From: Streptomyces sp. CB02009
GTDB taxonomy: Bacteria; Actinomycetota; Actinomycetes; Streptomycetales; Streptomycetaceae
NCBI RefSeq assembly: GCF_001905825.1
Contig: NZ_LIVV01000004.1
Location: 431,638-495,637, forward strand
Length of the DNA: 64,000 bases
Direction of reading: 5' to 3'
Below, piece after piece: positions 23,409 to 32,923 of this stretch. Each line of letters starts with the position of its first letter. Position 1 is the first letter of the stretch. Made by a program: the position numbers and the translations under genes. The notes below the pieces were generated by a model. That model did no database searches, was not told the origin of the DNA, and saw only the letters and a program-made list of their open reading frames with translations.

Positions 23409-24875
23409 GTGCCGAACGCCAACGAAGACACCCCGACTGCACTGAGCCAGGTGCAACGCCGCGCGGTCAGTGAACTGCTCCGTGTGTCCCCTGTCGCCGA
23501 CGACCTCGCCCGCCGCTTCCAGGATGCCGGGTTCAGCCTCGCGCTGGTCGGTGGCTCGGTACGGGACGCGTTGCTCGGCCGGCTCGGCAACGACCTGGAC
23601 TTCACCACCGACGCCCGCCCCGAGGACGTATTGAAGATCGTCCGGCCGTGGGCGGACGCGGTGTGGGAGGTCGGCATCGCCTTCGGGACCGTCGGCTGCC
23701 ACAAGGAGGCCCGCGTCGGAGACGTCGATCAGACCTACCAGATCGAGGTCACCACGTACCGCTCGGAGGCGTACGACCGGACCTCGCGCAAGCCCGAGGT
23801 GTCCTACGGCGACTCCATCGACGACGATCTCGTCCGGCGCGACTTCACCGTCAACGCCATGGCCGTGGCACTCCCGGAGAAGGAGTTCATCGACCCGTAC
23901 GGCGGCCTTGAAGACCTCGCCGCCCGGGTGCTGCGCACACCGGGTACGCCGGAGGCGTCCTTCTCCGACGACCCGCTGCGCATGATGCGGGCCGCGCGTT
24001 TCGCCGCTCAGCTCGACTTCGAGGTGGCCCCCGAGGTCGTCACGGCGATGAAGGAGATGTCCGGCCGGATCGAGATCGTCTCCGCCGAGCGGGTCCGTGA
24101 CGAGCTCAACAAGCTGCTGCTCTCCTCCCACCCGAGGAAGGGCCTCGGCCTGCTCGTGGACACGGGTCTCGCCGACCATGTGCTCCCCGAGCTGCCGGCG
24201 CTGCGCCTGGAGAGCGACGAGCACCACCGTCACAAGGACGTCTACGAGCACTCGCTGACCGTGCTCGACCAGGCCATCGACCTGGAGGAGGACGGCCCCG
24301 ACCTGGTGCTGCGCATCGCGGCCCTGCTCCACGACATCGGCAAGCCGCGCACCCGCCGCTTCGAGAAGGACGGCCGGGTCTCCTTCCACCACCACGAGGT
24401 GGTGGGCGCGAAGATGACCAAGAAGCGCATGACCGCGCTCAAGTACTCCAACGAGATGATCCGGGATGTCTCGCGGCTCGTGGAGCTGCACCTCCGCTTC
24501 CACGGCTACGGGACCGGAGAGTGGACCGACTCGGCCGTGCGCCGCTACGTCCGGGACGCCGGCCCGATGCTCTCGCGTCTGCACAAGCTGACCCGCTCGG
24601 ACTGCACCACCCGCAACAAGCGCAAGGCGGGCGCGCTCTCCCGTGCCTACGACGGCTTGGAGGACCGCATCGCCCAGCTCCAGGAGCAGGAGGAGCTCGA
24701 CGCGATCCGTCCCGACCTCGACGGCAACCAGATCCAGGAGACCCTGGGCATCGGTCCCGGTCCCGCCATCGGGCAGGCCTACAAGTTCCTGCTGGAGCTG
24801 CGCCTGGAGAACGGGCCGATGGAGCACGAGCAGGCCGTGGCCGCACTCAAGGAGTGGTGGGCCACGCAGGGCTGA
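23409..24875 (+). CDS. cca: tRNA CCA nucleotidyltransferase
   Basis: This enzyme adds or repairs the 3' CCA end of tRNAs. The head domain shows LVGGSVRDALLGRLGNDLDF, with the GGxVRD motif and the DxD metal pair, followed by RRDFTVNAMA and RMMRAARFAAQLDF. A C-terminal HD domain includes LRIAALLHDIGKPRTRR. The product has 488 residues. GTG at 23409 fits the family start; the frame is open far upstream only because it runs antisense to the DUF6049 gene. Two parS sites follow. Confidence 0.96.
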   Translation: MPNANEDTPTALSQVQRRAVSELLRVSPVADDLARRFQDAGFSLALVGGSVRDALLGRLGNDLDFTTDARPEDVLKIVRPWADAVWEVGIAFGTVGCHKEARVGDVDQTYQIEVTTYRSEAYDRTSRKPEVSYGDSIDDDLVRRDFTVNAMAVALPEKEFIDPYGGLEDLAARVLRTPGTPEASFSDDPLRMMRAARFAAQLDFEVAPEVVTAMKEMSGRIEIVSAERVRDELNKLLLSSHPRKGLGLLVDTGLADHVLPELPALRLESDEHHRHKDVYEHSLTVLDQAIDLEEDGPDLVLRIAALLHDIGKPRTRRFEKDGRVSFHHHEVVGAKMTKKRMTALKYSNEMIRDVSRLVELHLRFHGYGTGEWTDSAVRRYVRDAGPMLSRLHKLTRSDCTTRNKRKAGALSRAYDGLEDRIAQLQEQEELDAIRPDLDGNQIQETLGIGPGPAIGQAYKFLLELRLENGPMEHEQAVAALKEWWATQG

Positions 24876-24896
24876 GCACCGGCCGCGCGCGGCGAT

Positions 24897-24910
24897 GTTT
24901 CACGTGAAAC
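24897..24910. other. parS: parS site 6
   Basis: A perfect GTTTCACGTGAAAC core lies 22 bases after the cca stop. Confidence 0.95.
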
Positions 24911-24933
24911 GTCGGCCCGCACGACAGCTGCGA

Positions 24934-24963
24934 GGGGTGATGTTTCACGTGAAACATCACCCC
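24934..24963. terminator. parS: 30-bp perfect palindrome holding parS site 7
   Basis: Arms GGGGTGATGTTTCAC (24934-24948) and GTGAAACATCACCCC (24949-24963) are exact complements with no spacer. The parS core is 24942-24955. The stop codon of the convergent MFS gene (24959-24957) lies inside the right arm. As RNA it could cruciform or fold only with strain at the tip, so its role as terminator is likely but secondary to parS. Confidence 0.75.
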
Positions 24964-26219
24964 TCCGCCGTGCGTCGCCCGCGCAGGGCGAGAGCGATGC
25001 CCGCGTAGATCACGGCCACCAGCACGACCAGCAGCGCGGATCGGCCGTCGGGCGGCAGCATCAGCGCCGCGACCCCCGCCGCGGCCACGAAGGCCACGTT
25101 GAACAGCACGTCGTACAGCGCGAAGACCCGGCCTCGGAAGGCATCGTCCACGGAGGTCTGCACCACCGTGTCCGTCGCGATCTTGGATCCCTGGGTGGTG
25201 AGCCCGAGGACGAAGGCGGCGGCGAAGAAGGGCAGCGGGGCGAAGGTCAGGCCCAGCACCGGTTCGAGCACGGCTGCCGTCGCCGCGCACACCGTCATCC
25301 AGCCGAAGGGCCCGAGCCGTCCCACCGCCCACGGGGAGAGCAGGGCCGCCGCGAAGAATCCCGCGCCCGAGGTGCCGACGGCGATACCGAGGAGCCCGAG
25401 CCCCTCGGACTCCGTGGAGCTCCACTCGTAGCGGCAGAGCATGAGCACCGTGACGAGCAGGGCGCCGTAGCAGAAGCGCATGAGGCCCACCGCGACGAGC
25501 GCGCGGGCGGCCGGCCGTCGCTCCCCGAGGTGGCGCAGCCCCTCGCCCAGGCCGCGGGCCGTCGATGCCAGGGCGGAACGGAGCCGCTGCGGCACGAGGG
25601 CCGGATCGGGGCCCAGGAGCTCCCGGGACATCCGCAGCGAGGCGAGGGCGGCGCAGAGGTAGAGGAAGGCACCGAAGGCCACCACGGCGGCGTCGGACTT
25701 GTCGGCGATCAGCTGGATGCCGAACGCGAGCCCGCCGCCCGCAGTCGCGGCGAGGGTGCCGGCCGTGGGGGAGAGCGAGTTCGCCACGACGAGCCGTTCG
25801 TCGTCGACGACCCTCGGGAGCGAGGCCGAGAGCCCGGCGAGGACGAAGCGGTTGACGGCCGTGACGGAGAGCGCGGAGGCGTAGAAGAGCCAGTCGGGAA
25901 CGGAGGCGAGGACGAGCACGGCCGTCCCGCCGGCGAGGACGGCCCGCAGCAGGTTGCCGTAGAGGAAGACCTGGCGGCGCTGCCAGCGGTCGAGGAGCAC
26001 CCCCGCGAAGGGTCCGACGAGCGAGTACGGCAGCAGGAGGACCGCCATGGCGGAGGCGATCGCGGCGGGGGAGGTCTGCTTCTCGGGGGAGAACACGACG
26101 TACGTGGCGAGGGCCACCTGGTAGACGCCGTCGGCGCACTGGGAGAGCAGCCGGACGGCGAGCAGGCGGCGGAAGTTCGTCAGGCGCAGGAGTACGCGCA
26201 GATCACGTACGACGGACAT
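24957..26219 (-). CDS. Major facilitator superfamily transporter
   Basis: The 420-residue protein has about 12 hydrophobic segments. It resembles the MFS_3/EntS-like exporters: the first helix begins FRRLLAVRLLSQCADGVYQVAL, and the loop LVGPFAGVLLDRWQRRQVFL matches the MFS motif A position (G-x3-DRWxRR). The substrate is unknown. The start is put at ATG 26219, before VVRDLRVLLRLTNFRRLL; a longer frame begins at 26282. It is convergent with cca, and its stop lies within a parS palindrome. ino1 lies upstream on the same strand behind a terminator. Confidence 0.88.
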   Translation of the reverse strand: MSVVRDLRVLLRLTNFRRLLAVRLLSQCADGVYQVALATYVVFSPEKQTSPAAIASAMAVLLLPYSLVGPFAGVLLDRWQRRQVFLYGNLLRAVLAGGTAVLVLASVPDWLFYASALSVTAVNRFVLAGLSASLPRVVDDERLVVANSLSPTAGTLAATAGGGLAFGIQLIADKSDAAVVAFGAFLYLCAALASLRMSRELLGPDPALVPQRLRSALASTARGLGEGLRHLGERRPAARALVAVGLMRFCYGALLVTVLMLCRYEWSSTESEGLGLLGIAVGTSGAGFFAAALLSPWAVGRLGPFGWMTVCAATAAVLEPVLGLTFAPLPFFAAAFVLGLTTQGSKIATDTVVQTSVDDAFRGRVFALYDVLFNVAFVAAAGVAALMLPPDGRSALLVVLVAVIYAGIALALRGRRTAEG

Positions 26220-26241
26220 GGGAGCAAGACTCACATACGAA

Positions 26242-26273
26242 GAGGGCCCCCGGGCAGTGGCGCGGGGACCCTC
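26242..26273 (-). terminator. ino1 terminator
   Basis: GAGGGCCCCCG and CGGGGACCCTC pair over 11 positions with one mismatch, around a 10-base loop. It lies 20 bases beyond the ino1 stop. Confidence 0.6.
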
Positions 26274-26293
26274 GATCGACAAGCGTGCGGAGC

Positions 26294-27376
26294 TTAGCGC
26301 TCGACCTCACCCTTGATGAACTTCTCGACGTTGGCCAGGGCCTCGTCGTCGAAGTACTGGACCGGCGGGCTCTTCATGAAGTAGCTCGACGCGGAGAGGA
26401 TGGGGCCGCCGATGCCGCGGTCCTTGGCGATCTTCGCGGCGCGCAGGGCGTCGATGATGACACCCGCCGAGTTCGGGGAGTCCCACACCTCGAGCTTGTA
26501 CTCGAGGTTCAGCGGGACGTCGCCGAAGGCGCGGCCCTCGAGGCGGACGTACGCCCACTTGCGGTCGTCCAGCCAGGCCACGTAGTCCGAGGGACCGATG
26601 TGGACGTTCTTCTCGCCCAGCTCGCGGTCGGGGATCTGCGAGGTGACGGCCTGCGTCTTCGAGATCTTCTTCGACTCGAGGCGGTCGCGCTCGAGCATGT
26701 TCTTGAAGTCCATGTTGCCGCCGACGTTGAGCTGCATGGTGCGCTCAAGACGGACACCGCGGTCCTCGAACAGCTTCGCCATCACGCGGTGCGTGATGGT
26801 CGCGCCGACCTGCGACTTGATGTCGTCGCCCACGATCGGGACGCCCGCCTCGGTGAACTTGTCGGCCCACTCCTTGGTGCCGGCGATGAAGACCGGAAGG
26901 GCGTTGACGAAGGCGACCTTGGCGTCGATGGCGCACTGCGCGTAGAACTTCGCGGCGTCCTCGGAACCCACCGGCAGGTAGCAGATGAGAACGTCGACCT
27001 CGCGGTCCTTGAGGATCTGGACGACGTCCACCGGCTCCTCGGCGGACTCCTCGATGGTCAGGCGGTAGTACTTGCCGAGACCGTCGAAGGTGTGGCCGCG
27101 CTGGACCGTGACGCCCTTGTTCGGGACGTCGCAGATCTTGATGGTGTTGTTCTCGCTGGCGCCGATGGCGTCCGAGAGGTCGAGGCCGACCTTCTTCGCG
27201 TCGACGTCGAAGGCCGCGACGAAGTCGATGTCACGGACGTGGTAGTCGCCGAACTGCACGTGCATCAGGCCGGGGACCTTGGCCGCCGGGTCGGCGTCCT
27301 TGTAGTACTCGACGCCCTGAACCAGCGAGGCGGCGCAGTTGCCCACGCCGACGATGGCTACGCGAACCGAACCCAT
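26294..27376 (-). CDS. ino1: myo-Inositol-1-phosphate synthase
   Basis: This NAD-dependent enzyme isomerises glucose 6-phosphate to inositol 1-phosphate, the entry to mycothiol and phosphatidylinositol. The 360-residue actinobacterial form starts MGSVRVAIVGVGNCAASLVQ with the dinucleotide motif, and contains VDVLICYLPVGSEDAAKFYA, GDDIKSQVGATITHR and the catalytic-region blocks LNVGGNMDF and NSAGVIIDALRAAKIAKDRG. ATG at 27376 follows GGGAG. The padR gene ends 48 bases upstream on the same strand, so both may form one PadR-controlled operon. Confidence 0.96.
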   Translation of the reverse strand: MGSVRVAIVGVGNCAASLVQGVEYYKDADPAAKVPGLMHVQFGDYHVRDIDFVAAFDVDAKKVGLDLSDAIGASENNTIKICDVPNKGVTVQRGHTFDGLGKYYRLTIEESAEEPVDVVQILKDREVDVLICYLPVGSEDAAKFYAQCAIDAKVAFVNALPVFIAGTKEWADKFTEAGVPIVGDDIKSQVGATITHRVMAKLFEDRGVRLERTMQLNVGGNMDFKNMLERDRLESKKISKTQAVTSQIPDRELGEKNVHIGPSDYVAWLDDRKWAYVRLEGRAFGDVPLNLEYKLEVWDSPNSAGVIIDALRAAKIAKDRGIGGPILSASSYFMKSPPVQYFDDEALANVEKFIKGEVER

Positions 27377-27424
27377 TCCGGTTGCTCCCTGTGTGATCGT
27401 GGAAGCCCTGCTGTGCGCAGGGTT

Positions 27425-28105
27425 TCACTTGGCGGTGTCGTCGGACGGATCCGGCCGGGTACTGCCCCCGTGCCGGGGCAGGCCGCCCGTTTCTCCAGAA
27501 TCGTTGTCGTGCAGAGCGGGGGCACCGGGGCCGGATCGCTGATCCCGCCCTGCCCGCTCGCTCTCGATGAGCTCGTTCAGCCAGCGCACTTCGCGCTCCA
27601 CGGACTCCATACCGTGGCGCTGCAGCTCAAGCGTGTAGTCGTCGAGGCGCTCCCGGGTCCGGGCCAGGGAGGCGCGCATCTTCTCCAGGCGCTCCTCCAG
27701 CCGGCTGCGGCGGCCCTCCAGGACCCGCATCCGCACCTCGCGCTCGGTCTGCCCGAAGAAGGCGAAGCGTGCGGCGAAGTGCTCGTCCTCCCAGGCGTCC
27801 GGGCCGGTGTGGGACAGGAGCTCTTCGAAGTGCTCCTTCCCCGCGGCCGTCAACCGGTAGACGATCTTGGCTCGGCGTCCTGCGAGTGAAGCGGCCAGGG
27901 CCTCTTCGGGAGCGCTGCCCGGTTCCTCGATCAACCAGCCGTTAGCGACCAGCGTCTTGAGGCAGGGATACAGCGTTCCGTAGCTGAAGGCCCGGAAGAC
28001 GCCCAGCGAGGTGTTGAGGCGCTTGCGCAGCTCGTACCCGTGCATCGGAGCCTCGCGCAGCAGGCCGAGGACGGCGAATTCGAGAATGCCGGAGCGTCTG
28101 CTCAT
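27425..28105 (-). CDS. PadR-family transcriptional regulator
   Basis: The 226-residue protein has an N-terminal winged helix: ILEFAVLGLLREAPMHGYELRKRL, then SYGTLYPCLKTLVANGWL and KIVYRLTAAGKEHFEELL, the typical PadR layout. A long helical region (residues 110-185, ERLEKMRASLARTRERLDDY) is the dimerisation coiled coil of the PadR-s2 type. The last 40 residues are disordered. A very strong GGAGGAGGAGG site precedes the ATG. A 27-base palindrome about 40 bases upstream is the probable autoregulatory operator. The ligand is unknown. Confidence 0.93.
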   Translation of the reverse strand: MSRRSGILEFAVLGLLREAPMHGYELRKRLNTSLGVFRAFSYGTLYPCLKTLVANGWLIEEPGSAPEEALAASLAGRRAKIVYRLTAAGKEHFEELLSHTGPDAWEDEHFAARFAFFGQTEREVRMRVLEGRRSRLEERLEKMRASLARTRERLDDYTLELQRHGMESVEREVRWLNELIESERAGRDQRSGPGAPALHDNDSGETGGLPRHGGSTRPDPSDDTAK

Positions 28106-28144
28106 CCGTCGCCTCCTCCTCCGCTTTCGGGGCCCTTATGCCGC

Positions 28145-28171
28145 GCTGATGTATCGACTCGATACATCAGC
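28145..28171. promoter_or_regulatory. PadR-type operator palindrome
   Basis: GCTGATGTATCGA and TCGATACATCAGC form a perfect 13-bp inverted repeat around one C. It contains the ATGTAT...ATACAT pattern typical of PadR sites and lies 40-66 bases upstream of the padR start. No other copy was noticed in the window. Confidence 0.8.
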
Positions 28172-28477
28172 ACGATAGAACGGCCCGGAGGTCCCGACAA
28201 GTGGACCCGCCGTGACCGGCGTCACATCGTCAATTCACAGCGTTCGACTTGCCTGATTTGGGGTGAACTCCGGCCCTAGATGGGTTTTGGCCGTGCGTAG
28301 GCTGTGCGGCATGCAGAACACCGGGAACCGAGCACTGCCGAGGGGCGTCAGTGCTCCGGGTGACCGGCTGCGATACGGAGGGGCCTCCGATGGGGTTCCG
28401 GCCGTGCGCATTTCGGGGGGACCGGAACTCAACTGCCGCTTCCAGGCGTTCACGCCTGCCCGAGGAGTAGTCGTTCG
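28172..28477. other. padR-PBP intergenic region with possible leader ORF
   Basis: This gap holds the promoters of the divergent padR and penicillin-binding protein genes. A short open frame, 28263-28481 (72 codons; internal ATG at 28311), ends in TGA overlapping the PBP start codon as ATGA. Its third-position GC bias is weaker than in neighbouring genes and it resembles no known protein, so it may be only leader RNA. No clear promoter hexamers were found. Confidence 0.4.
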
Positions 28478-31246
28478 ATGAGCGAGCATCGTCGCAAAAT
28501 GCCGCCGCAGCAGCCGCCGACGGGCGGTCGCGCGGCGGCACGGCGCGCTGCCCAGCAGCCGGTGGGCCGCAGGTCGGCCCCGGCCCATGACGTCGGTACG
28601 GGGGCCCCGTCGGCCTCGTACGGACCCCCGTCCTCCCCCGGGGAGGAGCAGCGGCCCTACGGCGGTCGCGCGGAGGCCCGCAGGGCCGCCCAGCGCGGCA
28701 GCCGCCGGAGGGGCGCAGAGGCCGGCCCGGGAGGTCCCGCAGGGCCCGGCGGCGGACGGCGTGGTGGTGGCGGCGGTGGCCGCGGCGGCGGTCCCGGCCG
28801 TGGTGCCGGCGGACGTCCGCCGGGCAAGAAGCGGATCATCGACTACCCCCGCTACGGAAAGTACGGCTGGCGTCGCTGGATGCCGTCGTGGAAGCTCGTG
28901 ACGGGCACCTTCCTGTTCTTCACGGCCAGCCTGATGGGCGCGGCCGCGATCGCGTACACGCAGGTGGAGATCCCCAACGAGGCGCTGACCGCGAAGTCGC
29001 AGAACAACATCTACTACTGGTCGGACAAGACCAGGATGGTCGCGACGGGCAGCGGCACCAACCGCCAGATCGTCCCGTTCGAAAAGATCCCGAAGTCCAT
29101 GCAGAACGCCGTGATCTCGGCGGAGAACAAGACCTTCTGGGACGACTCCGGCATCGACCCCATGGGCATCGGCCGCGCCGTGTGGAACATGGCCAAGGGC
29201 GGCGAGACCCAGGGTGGTTCGACGATCACCCAGCAGTACGTGAAGAACAACCGCCTCGACGACCAGTCGCAGACCCTCAGCCGGAAGGTGAAGGAACTCT
29301 TCATCTCCATGAAGGTCGGCAGCGAGGTCGACAAGGACGAGATCATGGCCGGCTACCTGAACACCGCGTACTACGGCCGCGGTGCCTACGGTGTCCAGGC
29401 GGCGGCCCGCGCGTACTTCAACGTCGACGCCGAGAAGCTCAACCCCAGCCAGTCCGCGCTGCTCGCCGCGGTGCTCAAGGGCGCGACGTACTACGACCCG
29501 GCCGGCTACCCCGAGATCGACGCGGAGGCCACGCGCGAGAAGAACACCGCGCGGGCCACCGACCGGTGGTCGTGGATCCTCGACGAGATGCAGAAGGACG
29601 GGCACCTCCCGGCCGCGGAGCGCGCGAAGTACACGACGTTCCCCAAGGTCGAGAAGCCCAGGAAGAGCGCGAACCTGAGCGGTCAGATCGGTTACCTGGT
29701 CACCACCGCGAAGGCCAACATCAAGGCCCAGTTCGGCATCACCGAACAGGATCTGGAGCGTGGCGGGTACGAGATCTACACCACCTTCGAGAAGAAGAAG
29801 GTGGACGCCATGGAGGACTCGGTCACGAAGATCCTCAAGGAGTACATCGACCCGAAGAAGCGCCCCAAGACGGACACCAACGTGCAGTTCGGCGGTGCCT
29901 CCGTCGACACGGCGACCGGGAAGATCGTCGCGCTCTACGGTGGCGTCGACGCGACCAAGCACTTCCAGAGCAACGCCGACAACACCGGCGCCCAGGTCGG
30001 ATCGACGTTCAAGCCGTTCGTCCTCGCCGCGGCGATGAGGGACGGCGTCCGGGACAAGTCCCTGGGCGAGGTCCAGGACAACTCCAGCCGCAAGATCGTC
30101 GACCCTGACAAGAGCCGCTACTCCGGCAAGAACAAGCTGAAGATCCGCAAGTACAACGGCGAGATCTGGCACAACGAGGAGGGCAAGGAGTGGCTGCAGA
30201 CGAATGACGACGACGCGAGCTACAAGGACATGACCCTGCGTCGCGCCATGATCAAGTCGGCCAACTCGCCCTACGTGCAGCTCGGCATGGACGTCGGCAT
30301 CGACAAGGTCCGCAAGGCCGCCGTCGACGCGGGCCTGCGCCCCGACTCGCTCGTCGGGGGCGAGGTGCCCTCGTTCTCCCTCGGTATCTCCAGCCCGAGT
30401 GCCATCCGCATGGCGGGCGCCTACGCGACCTTCGCCAACGAGGGCGAGCAGAACGACCCCTACTCGGTGGAGTCCGTGAAGAAGGAGGGTGTCGTCATCC
30501 ATCAGCACAAGGCGAAGACAGAGAGCCCCTTCTCCCCGGCCGTCGCCAACAACGTCACCGACGTCCTCCGCTCCGTCGTGGAGGACGAAGAGGGCACCGG
30601 CCGGAAGGCCCGGATCCCGGGTCGCGATGTGGCCGGCAAGACCGGTACCACCGACGGCAACAAGTCGGCCTGGTTCGTGGGCTACACCCCGCAGCTGTCG
30701 ACCGCGATCGACATGTACCGGTTCGACGACGACGAGTCGAAGAAGAACCGCGAGTTCCAGGAGATGTTCGGCACGGGTGACCAGCCGAAGATCCACGGTT
30801 CGTCGTTCCCGTCGCGGATCTGGCAGGACTACATGACCGAGGCCGTGGAGAGCTACCCGGCCAAGTCCTTCCCGAAGCCGGAGAAGCTCGAGGGCGCCGA
30901 GGCCGTCTTCGGCGGTGGCGCCTCCAGCCCGACGCCGACCCCGACGGCCACCCCGACGCCCACCGAGACGACGGCCACGCCGACGACGACCGCGCCGACC
31001 ACCACGCCGCCGCCGACGACGACCCCGCCGACGACGACGCGGACGCCGAAGCCGGACAAGACGACCTGTGGCGTCTGGGGCTGGGGCTGCACGGACGAAC
31101 CGGGCGACCCCGGCGGCAACACCGGGGAGCCCACCACCACCCCGCCCACCACCGACACACCGACGGAGACGGGCACGCCGACGGACGACGGGAACGGTCC
31201 CGGCGGAGGGAACGGCAAACCCGGCAACGGGAGCCTCGTCCCCTGA
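28478..31246 (+). CDS. Class A penicillin-binding protein (transglycosylase/transpeptidase)
   Basis: This bifunctional enzyme polymerises lipid II and cross-links peptidoglycan. The 922-residue protein has a basic, Gly/Arg-rich cytoplasmic tail of about 140 residues and one membrane helix (LVTGTFLFFTASLMGAAAIAY). The GT51 domain follows, with SAENKTF (catalytic Glu near 218) and GGSTITQQYVKN. The transpeptidase has S509-TFK, S594-A-N and K721-TGTT. The C-terminus is a Thr/Pro/Gly-rich wall-spanning tail of about 125 residues with CGVWGWGC. ATG 28478 overlaps the stop of a possible leader frame. Confidence 0.95.
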   Translation: MSEHRRKMPPQQPPTGGRAAARRAAQQPVGRRSAPAHDVGTGAPSASYGPPSSPGEEQRPYGGRAEARRAAQRGSRRRGAEAGPGGPAGPGGGRRGGGGGGRGGGPGRGAGGRPPGKKRIIDYPRYGKYGWRRWMPSWKLVTGTFLFFTASLMGAAAIAYTQVEIPNEALTAKSQNNIYYWSDKTRMVATGSGTNRQIVPFEKIPKSMQNAVISAENKTFWDDSGIDPMGIGRAVWNMAKGGETQGGSTITQQYVKNNRLDDQSQTLSRKVKELFISMKVGSEVDKDEIMAGYLNTAYYGRGAYGVQAAARAYFNVDAEKLNPSQSALLAAVLKGATYYDPAGYPEIDAEATREKNTARATDRWSWILDEMQKDGHLPAAERAKYTTFPKVEKPRKSANLSGQIGYLVTTAKANIKAQFGITEQDLERGGYEIYTTFEKKKVDAMEDSVTKILKEYIDPKKRPKTDTNVQFGGASVDTATGKIVALYGGVDATKHFQSNADNTGAQVGSTFKPFVLAAAMRDGVRDKSLGEVQDNSSRKIVDPDKSRYSGKNKLKIRKYNGEIWHNEEGKEWLQTNDDDASYKDMTLRRAMIKSANSPYVQLGMDVGIDKVRKAAVDAGLRPDSLVGGEVPSFSLGISSPSAIRMAGAYATFANEGEQNDPYSVESVKKEGVVIHQHKAKTESPFSPAVANNVTDVLRSVVEDEEGTGRKARIPGRDVAGKTGTTDGNKSAWFVGYTPQLSTAIDMYRFDDDESKKNREFQEMFGTGDQPKIHGSSFPSRIWQDYMTEAVESYPAKSFPKPEKLEGAEAVFGGGASSPTPTPTATPTPTETTATPTTTAPTTTPPPTTTPPTTTRTPKPDKTTCGVWGWGCTDEPGDPGGNTGEPTTTPPTTDTPTETGTPTDDGNGPGGGNGKPGNGSLVP

Positions 31247-31265
31247 TCCGCCGCTGATCCGCCGC

Positions 31266-31288
31266 CGGGGGCTTTCCCCGGGCCCCCG
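31266..31288 (+). terminator. Terminator after the class A PBP
   Basis: CGGGGGC and GCCCCCG form a 7-bp stem around TTTCCCCGG, 19 bases after the PBP stop. Confidence 0.5.
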
Positions 31289-31393
31289 CCGACACGCGGG
31301 AAGAGGGCCGTCGCGTCCGATCCGTACCTTCCGTACGGGCCGGCCGCGGCGGCCCTCGCCGTTTTCCCGGAGCCGTACGGCAGGATGTCCCCC

Positions 31394-32890
31394 ATGCCGA
31401 GCCTCCAGAAGACGAGCGCGCCGCAGGACCGGCCCCAGGGCCGGCCGCAGACGGTCATCCCCACCCACCGGGACAAGGTGGCCGCCGCCGGCAGCGAACT
31501 GATCGGCGGCCCCTACGGCCGCCGGGCGAGGACCGGCACCGGGCAGTTCACGCCGGTGCGGGTGATCGCCCTCGTGGCCATCGGCATGTTCGCCCTCGGC
31601 ATGGTGCAGAAGCTGCCCTGCTACAACTGGGCCTGGTTCCGGGGCACGACCTCCCAGTACACCCACGCCTGCTACTCGGACATCCCGCACCTCTTCACGG
31701 GACGGGGCTTCGCCGAGGGCCTGGTGCCCTACTTCGACCGGCTGGGCGGCGACATACCGTTCCTCGAGTACCCGGTGCTGACCGGGCTCTTCATGGAGGT
31801 CGCGGCCTGGCTCACGCCGGGCGGCGGCGGCACGATGCAGCGCGAGCAGTCGTACTGGCTGGCCAACGCGGGTCTTCTGATGGTCTGCGCCGCCGTCCTC
31901 GCGGTCTGTGTGGCCCGGACGCACCGGCTGCGGCCCTGGGACGGGCTGCTCGTCGCCCTGGCGCCCTCGATCGCGCTGACCGCGACGATCAACTGGGACA
32001 TACTGGCCGTCGCGCTGACGGCCGCCGCGGTCCTGATGTGGTCGCGCGAACGGCCCCTGGCCTTCGGCATCCTGCTCGGCCTGGCCACCGCCGCCAAGTT
32101 CTACCCGATACTGCTCCTGTGCCCGCTGCTGCTGCTCTGCTGGCGGGCCGGGAAGTGGCGGGAGTACGGGACGGCGGTCCTGGCCGCGGGCAGCGCGTGG
32201 CTCCTGGTGAACCTGCCCGTGATGCTGCTCGCCCCCGAGGGCTGGAAGCAGTTCTACCTGTTCAGCCGGGACCGCAACGTCGACTTCGGTTCGGTCTGGC
32301 TGCTGGTCAGCCAGCGGACGGGCAACGCCATAACGCCGGGCCAGGCCAACCTGTACGCGCTGCTGCTGATGCTGGCGGCGATCGGCGGGCTCGCCTACCT
32401 GGCGTTCACGGCGCCCCGCAGGCCCCGCTTCGTCCAGCTGGCGTTCCTGGTCGTCGCCGCGTTCGTCCTGACCAACAAGGTCTACTCACCGCAGTACGTG
32501 CTGTGGCTGGTGCCGCTGGCGGCGCTCGCGAGGCCGCGCTGGCGCGACTTCCTGATCTGGCAGGCGTGCGAGGTCATGTACTTCGTCGGCGTCTGGATGT
32601 ACCTGGCGTTCACGACCAGCGGCAACAAGCAGGGCCTGCCGGTGGACGGCTACCAGTTCGTGATCGTGCTGCACCTGCTCGGCACCCTGTACCTGTGCGT
32701 GATGGTCGTACGCGACATCCTCACGCCCGAGAAGGACCCGGTCCGGCAGGACGGCTCGGACGACCCCTCCGGAGGCGTCCTGGACGGCGCCGAGGACGTC
32801 TTCGCGCTGGGCAGGGCCGCCCGTCCCGCCCGGCACGCGGCCCCGGTCGCCGAGGACGCGCTGCTGGTGGAATGGGGAACCCCCAGGAGC
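31394..32890 (+). CDS. GT87-like integral membrane glycosyltransferase
   Basis: The 499-residue protein has about ten hydrophobic segments after a 55-residue cytoplasmic tail. The aspartate-rich loop YSDIPHLFTGRGFAEGLVPYF and the LATAAKFYPILLLCPLLLL segment resemble GT-C fold family 87 enzymes that use polyprenyl-phosphate mannose. The acceptor is unknown. ATG 31394 is preferred because CAGGA lies 8 bases upstream; ATG 31385 is also possible. Two Pro-rich lengths at the ends are disordered. It is convergent with the racemase-like gene, with a shared hairpin at the stop. Confidence 0.75.
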
Positions 32891-32905
32891 TGAGCTCCCG
32901 GGGGT
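32879..32905. terminator. Bidirectional terminator at 32.9 kb
   Basis: ACCCCC-A-GGAGCT and AGCTCC-C-GGGGGT form a nearly perfect 27-base hairpin that overlaps the stop of the GT87-like gene and precedes the stop of the convergent racemase-like gene. Confidence 0.75.
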
Positions 32906-32923
32906 GAGGGGCGGTCGGCCGGC

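Noticed and set aside
28235..31924. 1,229-codon minus-strand frame opposite the class A PBP
   Set aside because: The PBP motifs and codon bias are on the plus strand; this is a GC-shadow frame.
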